In this document: positions 60,891 through 64,000 of the stretch, one piece after another
Position numbering within the stretch: position 1 is the stretch's first letter
How the letters are laid out: each line of letters begins with the position of its first letter
Origin: an uncultured Lachnospiraceae bacterium
Lineage (GTDB): Bacteria; Bacillota; Clostridia; Lachnospirales; Lachnospiraceae
DNA length: 64,000 bases
Reading direction: 5' to 3'
Assembly (NCBI GenBank): GCA_947577185.1
Contig: CANPUE010000012.1
Coordinates: forward strand, 24,474 to 88,473
Notes under the pieces: generated by a model
What the model was told of the DNA's origin: nothing
Seen by the model: only the letters and a program-made list of their open reading frames with translations
The model's database searches: none
Program-made: the position numbers and the translations under genes

Positions 60891-61628
60891 ATGTATTTAG
60901 GAAAAAATATTCAGTATCTTAGAAAGCAAAGGAAAATCACGCAGGAGGGGTTTTCTGAACATATGGCAGTATCACGTCAGACAGTTGCAAAATGGGAAGC
61001 AGGTGACGCCATTCCAGAATTAGAAAAATTACTGGAAATATGCGATTTTTTCTCATGTAAGCTGGACGAACTGGTGAGAAAAAGTCTGTCAGAAAATGAA
61101 TGTATTTATTCCCAGGTAAAAGTCCGGACAGTGAAGCCATTCAAAATGGCACGCTATGTAATGATTTCACCACAGCCGGAAAATGATGTAAACGCATATT
61201 TAGAGCATTGGGCAACAGTTTCCGGGTTATTGGCATTTGATAAAGACGCAAAAAGGATAGGCTGGGATTTTCCGTTTGTATCTTTAGAACAGAAAAATAG
61301 ATTTGGGTTGAATGGTTATGTGGCTGCCTATATTTTGCCGCAAGGGTTTGAAACAACTTATCCGGGAGTAGAAATTGCAGAGCAAAAGGAAGCAGATTAT
61401 GCGGTAATTACCATACGTCAACCATTTGAAAATGCTTTTGAGCGTATTCCTGGCGCCTATAAAAAAATAATGAGTTATTTAGGCGCAAAAGGTTTTAAGG
61501 AAAAAGCAGAGGATAATATATTATCATACTACGAATATGTATATGACAAAGAGGGAATTACATACATGGACGTGTTTGTCTATGTAAATGCGGTAACAGG
61601 CGGAAACTTACACACAGATTTTTCATAG
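60891..61628 (+). CDS. XRE-family regulator with GyrI-like effector domain
   Basis: A 245-residue protein. Residues 4-60 form a Cro/CI helix-turn-helix (IQYLRKQRKITQEGFSEHM and VSRQTVAKWEAGDAIP). Residues about 90-240 match the GyrI-like/effector-binding family with alternating strands, ending in YMDVFVYVNAV. Such proteins bind hydrophobic compounds and regulate nearby drug-response genes. GGAGGTG lies 9 nt before the ATG, and the DNA is AT-rich like the neighbouring mobile material. No obvious target gene is adjacent. Confidence 0.88.
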   Translation: MYLGKNIQYLRKQRKITQEGFSEHMAVSRQTVAKWEAGDAIPELEKLLEICDFFSCKLDELVRKSLSENECIYSQVKVRTVKPFKMARYVMISPQPENDVNAYLEHWATVSGLLAFDKDAKRIGWDFPFVSLEQKNRFGLNGYVAAYILPQGFETTYPGVEIAEQKEADYAVITIRQPFENAFERIPGAYKKIMSYLGAKGFKEKAEDNILSYYEYVYDKEGITYMDVFVYVNAVTGGNLHTDFS

Positions 61629-62191
61629 TGTAACCAAAAACGGAATAAAGGAGACATTATGGAGCTGATTTTATAATGACAAATATTTTGCCCCTGAATT
61701 TGGTTTCATTGAGGACGAATATACTTATGGAAAAATTACATCATTTCTTGAAATTTATGAGGATTGATACTAACGCTGAATTGAGTCTATTAGTTTATGA
61801 AAAGATCAGACAATAATTTCATGTAAAAATGCACAACATTACAAGTAAAAAAGAACTATAAAACTGAATATTGTTTACTTTTAGGTAGTGATTATCTTGA
61901 CAGACAATCAGCTGCCTTTTTTATTTTTAAGAACTGTCAACACAGCATAGAAAGAATGCGGTATCGGAAATCACTCTCCCATCCAATGAACCCAAAGAAT
62001 ATGCAGAGGTAATCAGCTATAACAAAAAGAATCTTGAAAGGGAGCTTCAGAATGAAAGCCGACTGCACAATAAAAAATGAAGCATAATTAAGCATAGGGA
62101 GGAAGAAATTTAAGGGTATTTTGATAGAATTATAGGTGTGATTATGGTATTCTGTTAGAAAAAGAAATCACAATTTAGCGAGGGATAACAA
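61629..62191. other. AT-rich stretch with decayed coding fragments
   Basis: About 560 bp with no intact gene. One short open run near 61675-61770 reads NDKYFAPEFGFIEDEYTYG and ends at a stop. Another near 61960-62080 reads EITLPSNEPKEYAEVIS and continues to a stop after LHNKK. Both look like tails of lost proteins, but the families are not recognised. I see no RNA gene or repeat. Confidence 0.5.
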
Positions 62192-62802
62192 TTGGAAATA
62201 GAAATTAGAGATTTACAAAAAAGGATTATGAAAAAGCAATTCAGTTTGCAATTAAAGGTATGCATTTTGACTGGTATTTGAATAATCGATTTCTACTTAA
62301 TGTCTATGGCAGATATTTTTGGTATCTTGAAATCAATCGTGCAACACAGATTTTTGCGGCATATGCAGACAATGAATTTGTAGGAGTTATATTGGCAGAG
62401 ATTAAGGGCGAAGAAAAGAAACAACAGAACTTTTTTCAAAAAATTTATGTCAAATTCGTTGGCATGATACAAAAAATTTTTTTTAAGGGTGGAGCAGACC
62501 TTTATGAGGATACTACAAAAGAACAGTTGGCACATTATTTGAAATCCAACGTACTTGATGGTGAAATCATATTTCTTGTGGCAGACCCCGATTGCAAAAT
62601 CAAAGGTATAGGAACGGCATTGCTTAACGCTTTAGAAGAAAAGGAAAAGGGGAAAAGACTTTACTTATATTCTGATAATGCCTATACCTATCAGTTTTAC
62701 GAGCATAGAGGATTTGAAAGAGTGGAAGAAAAAGAGATTGTATTGGAAATGCCAAAAGGTAAAGTGCCATTAAAATGTTTTGTTTACAGTAAGAAAATAT
62801 AA
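62192..62802 (+). pseudogene. GNAT acetyltransferase with an N-terminal frameshift
   Basis: From 62215 the frame encodes about 195 residues of a GNAT protein: TKKDYEKAIQFAIKGMHFDW, a central block, then DPDCKIKGIGTALLNALEEK (acetyl-CoA loop, QxxGxG-like as KIKGIGTA) and YQFYEHRGFE near the end. The first part of the protein, TTG at 62192 with GAGGGA upstream, reads MEIEIRD in another frame and breaks at 62213-62214. One base seems to be missing there. Without it no start precedes ATG 62260, which would lack the first strand. So it is either a pseudogene or uses a shortened start. Confidence 0.7.
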
Positions 62803-62835
62803 CAAACTTCCATCATAACAAAATAAGTAACATAG

Positions 62836-62956
62836 TGTCAGAGCGTGTAGAAAAATTAATGTACGCAAAGGACACGTCAAGGAAAATCAAAAACGCACTC
62901 CACGCGAGAAAAATGCAGGACATGTATATGGCGGTTATTGCCTCATTGTGGAACTG
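62836..62956 (+). pseudogene. Serine recombinase remnant, fragment 1
   Basis: A 39-codon open run reads VSERVEKLMYAKDTSRKIKN and ends at TGA. The YAKDTSRKIK segment matches the region after the catalytic domain of large serine recombinases, where a (N/Y)AxDTSRKIK motif is common. It is cut off on both sides. Confidence 0.6.
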
Positions 62957-63562
62957 ATTTTCTAAATCGCCGAGGGGGTGTGGGACTTCACACTATCTGT
63001 AACCGCCTTCGTAAGGCAAAGGTCATAATGATATTGTCACTTTACTTATAAATGACTGATGGAACAGAAATGCAGGACAGAGCAGATGGGGATTGAAAAC
63101 GAATATGTCAATCCGGCAAACAGTGGAATATAAATCTTATCATACTTGTAGAAGAAGCTATGTGACTAACTGTCTGGATAAAGGCATGATGCTGGCATTG
63201 GTTTCAGGAAATATAGCACATAAGAATAAAACAAAATCCCCATTTCAAAGCCCATAAACACAGCGAAAGCCCCCAAAACCGCGTCTTGCGTAGTCCCGGG
63301 GGCTTTTTTTAGGGGAGGATAAGTATGATGGAATGAATTCCTGGAAAACCGATAAAAAGTGCAATTTGCACTGGGCATTTGCGCGTCCTCTAAAGGTGTT
63401 GGCAACAGGTTTTTTACATGTGGCATAAAGTTGGATTGTTACTATGACACGCAAAAGAGAACTGAATATTGAGCAGATATAGCGGAGTGGAAAAAGTAGG
63501 AAAGAATCCCGTCCGAGCATTGGAAACGGACAGGCGAGCCAGTCCGGGCGGCGAAATATACA
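62957..63562. other. Decayed region between recombinase fragments
   Basis: No intact gene is visible. It contains one clear terminator and short disrupted frames; a basic run near 63445 (RKRELNIEQ) may be a further recombinase or excisionase scrap. Confidence 0.4.
63268..63311 (+). terminator. Rho-independent terminator in the mobile remnant
   Basis: AGCCCCC (63268-63274) / GGGGGCT (63298-63304) with a long loop is followed by a T-run (63304-63310). Confidence 0.75.
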
Positions 63563-63705
63563 GACCCCTACGCATGGTCAGCGACCACTATCGGCTACAT
63601 ACTGAAACGCCCGGAATACACAGGGCGCAATCCCCGCCATTGTGGACGGGGAAACGTGGCAGACCGTACAGAAGATACGGGAAACAGAGTTACCCACAAT
63701 TCCAT
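63563..63705 (+). pseudogene. Serine recombinase remnant, fragment 2
   Basis: The frame from 63563 reads DPYAWSATTIGYILKRPEYTG, the recombinase-domain start of large serine recombinases. The following segment changes frame to PAIVDGETWQTVQKIRETE (63633-63689), which in intact proteins follows an insert of about 30 residues. That insert is deleted and the frame is shifted. The gene is therefore a non-functional relic of an integrative element. Confidence 0.75.
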
Positions 63706-63836
63706 AAGACAGCCAGTTATACACATTACCACCAATGCCGACTACTACGGAATCCCCCACTCACTCTTTCTATCTTTTATAGAAGAATTTATTTTTTTTG
63801 TCGAGAAATACGACATTGCTAAATCAAGTTCTCCAC

Positions 63837-63896
63837 TTGACAACAGCTATCGGTAGTGCTATTATTTGTTTCGTGAATATTTGTTGCGAATATTCG
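63837..63896 (+). promoter_or_regulatory. Promoter and operator of the terminal TetR-like gene
   Basis: TTGACA (63837-63842), a 17-nt spacer and TATTAT (63860-63865). The perfect palindrome CGAATATTCG (63887-63896) lies downstream of the start point and has a related half-site (CGTGAATATT) near 63872. It fits autoregulation. Confidence 0.65.
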
Positions 63897-63930
63897 TAAA
63901 TATAGTTTGTAAGAAAGGAGAAATGAAAAT

Positions 63931-64000
63931 ATGCCGTCAAAGCCCGTCCTTTCGGACGCTGATAAAAAAGCAATCCGCAAAAAGCTGGAAGAACTATGCG
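63931..64000 (+). CDS. Start of a probable TetR/AcrR regulator (partial)
   Basis: Only 23 residues are visible: MPSKPVLSDADKKAIRKKLE and following. The charged opening helix just before where a helix-turn-helix would begin is typical of TetR/AcrR proteins. AAAGGAG lies 10 nt before the ATG. The rest lies outside the window. An overlapping ATG at 63923 is in another frame and looks less protein-like. Confidence 0.55.
   Translation, partial: MPSKPVLSDADKKAIRKKLEELC

Noticed and set aside
1..64000. CRISPR arrays, tRNA and rRNA genes
   Set aside because: No regularly spaced repeats, tRNA-like cloverleaf patterns (such as GTTCGA-type arms with CCA ends) or rRNA motifs were noticed on reading both strands; a tool scan could still find a missed tRNA.

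Overview
The window looks like part of a gut or rumen Lachnospiraceae-type chromosome (Bacillota, Clostridia). The evidence is strong GGAGG-type ribosome binding sites, TTGACA/TATAAT promoters with 17-18 nt spacers, many rho-independent terminators, a DUF3842 gene, an ECF vitamin-transporter S component, BlaI/BlaR-like and LytTR/DUF3021 pairs, three MATE exporters and many intracellular glycan-degrading enzymes. Base composition is even up to about 60 kb, then turns clearly AT-rich. No rRNA, tRNA or CRISPR array was seen. The species is not determined; all assignments come from reading motifs.

Layout. 1-8.1 kb: mixed housekeeping genes (end of an FAD oxidoreductase, MATE exporter, chemotaxis receptor, ECF S component plus small-molecule kinase behind an attenuator-like leader, DUF3842 protein, two HAD phosphatases, LysR regulator). 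8.2-12.8 kb: an ECF sigma factor operon with a membrane protein, an ABC ATPase and two tandem-duplicated permeases. 12.9-28.6 kb: a glucuronoxylan / aldouronate utilisation locus (SGNH acetylesterase, very large GH2, AraC regulator, GH3, GH67 alpha-glucuronidase, LplB/YtcP/LplA-type importer, CE1-like esterase). The enzymes lack signal peptides, so the picture is import of decorated xylo-oligosaccharides and intracellular debranching; the importer ATPase is not encoded here.

28.6-32.8 kb: MATE exporter, then a LytTR-DUF3021-ABC operon. 32.7-35.9 kb: a small membrane protein and a cluster of five unrecognised small proteins, two of them related to each other. 35.9-43.8 kb: GH32 with a structured leader, iron alcohol dehydrogenase, BlaI/BlaR-like pair with two operators, GH28. 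43.9-47.9 kb: TetR and membrane protein, radical SAM protein, third MATE. 48-50.1 kb: a MotA/TolQ-like plus OmpA/MotB-like pair that is not in a flagellar setting. 50.3-59.9 kb: a second glycan locus controlled by an unusually long ArsR-type regulator (substrate-binding lipoprotein, two permeases, GH43, GH2, membrane-anchored GH43).

60-64 kb: a degraded, AT-rich mobile region: C-terminal remnant of a PD-(D/E)XK transposase-like protein, a short solo RelB/DinJ-like antitoxin, an XRE regulator with a GyrI-like domain, a frameshifted acetyltransferase, pieces of a serine recombinase, and the start of a TetR-type gene running off the window.

The best candidates for undescribed biology are the five-gene small-protein cluster (33.3-35.9 kb), the stand-alone proton-channel pair (48.1-50.1 kb), the two structured leaders (4.3-4.4 kb and 37.5 kb), and the long ArsR-type sugar-locus regulator with its repeated sites (50.3-51.5 kb).
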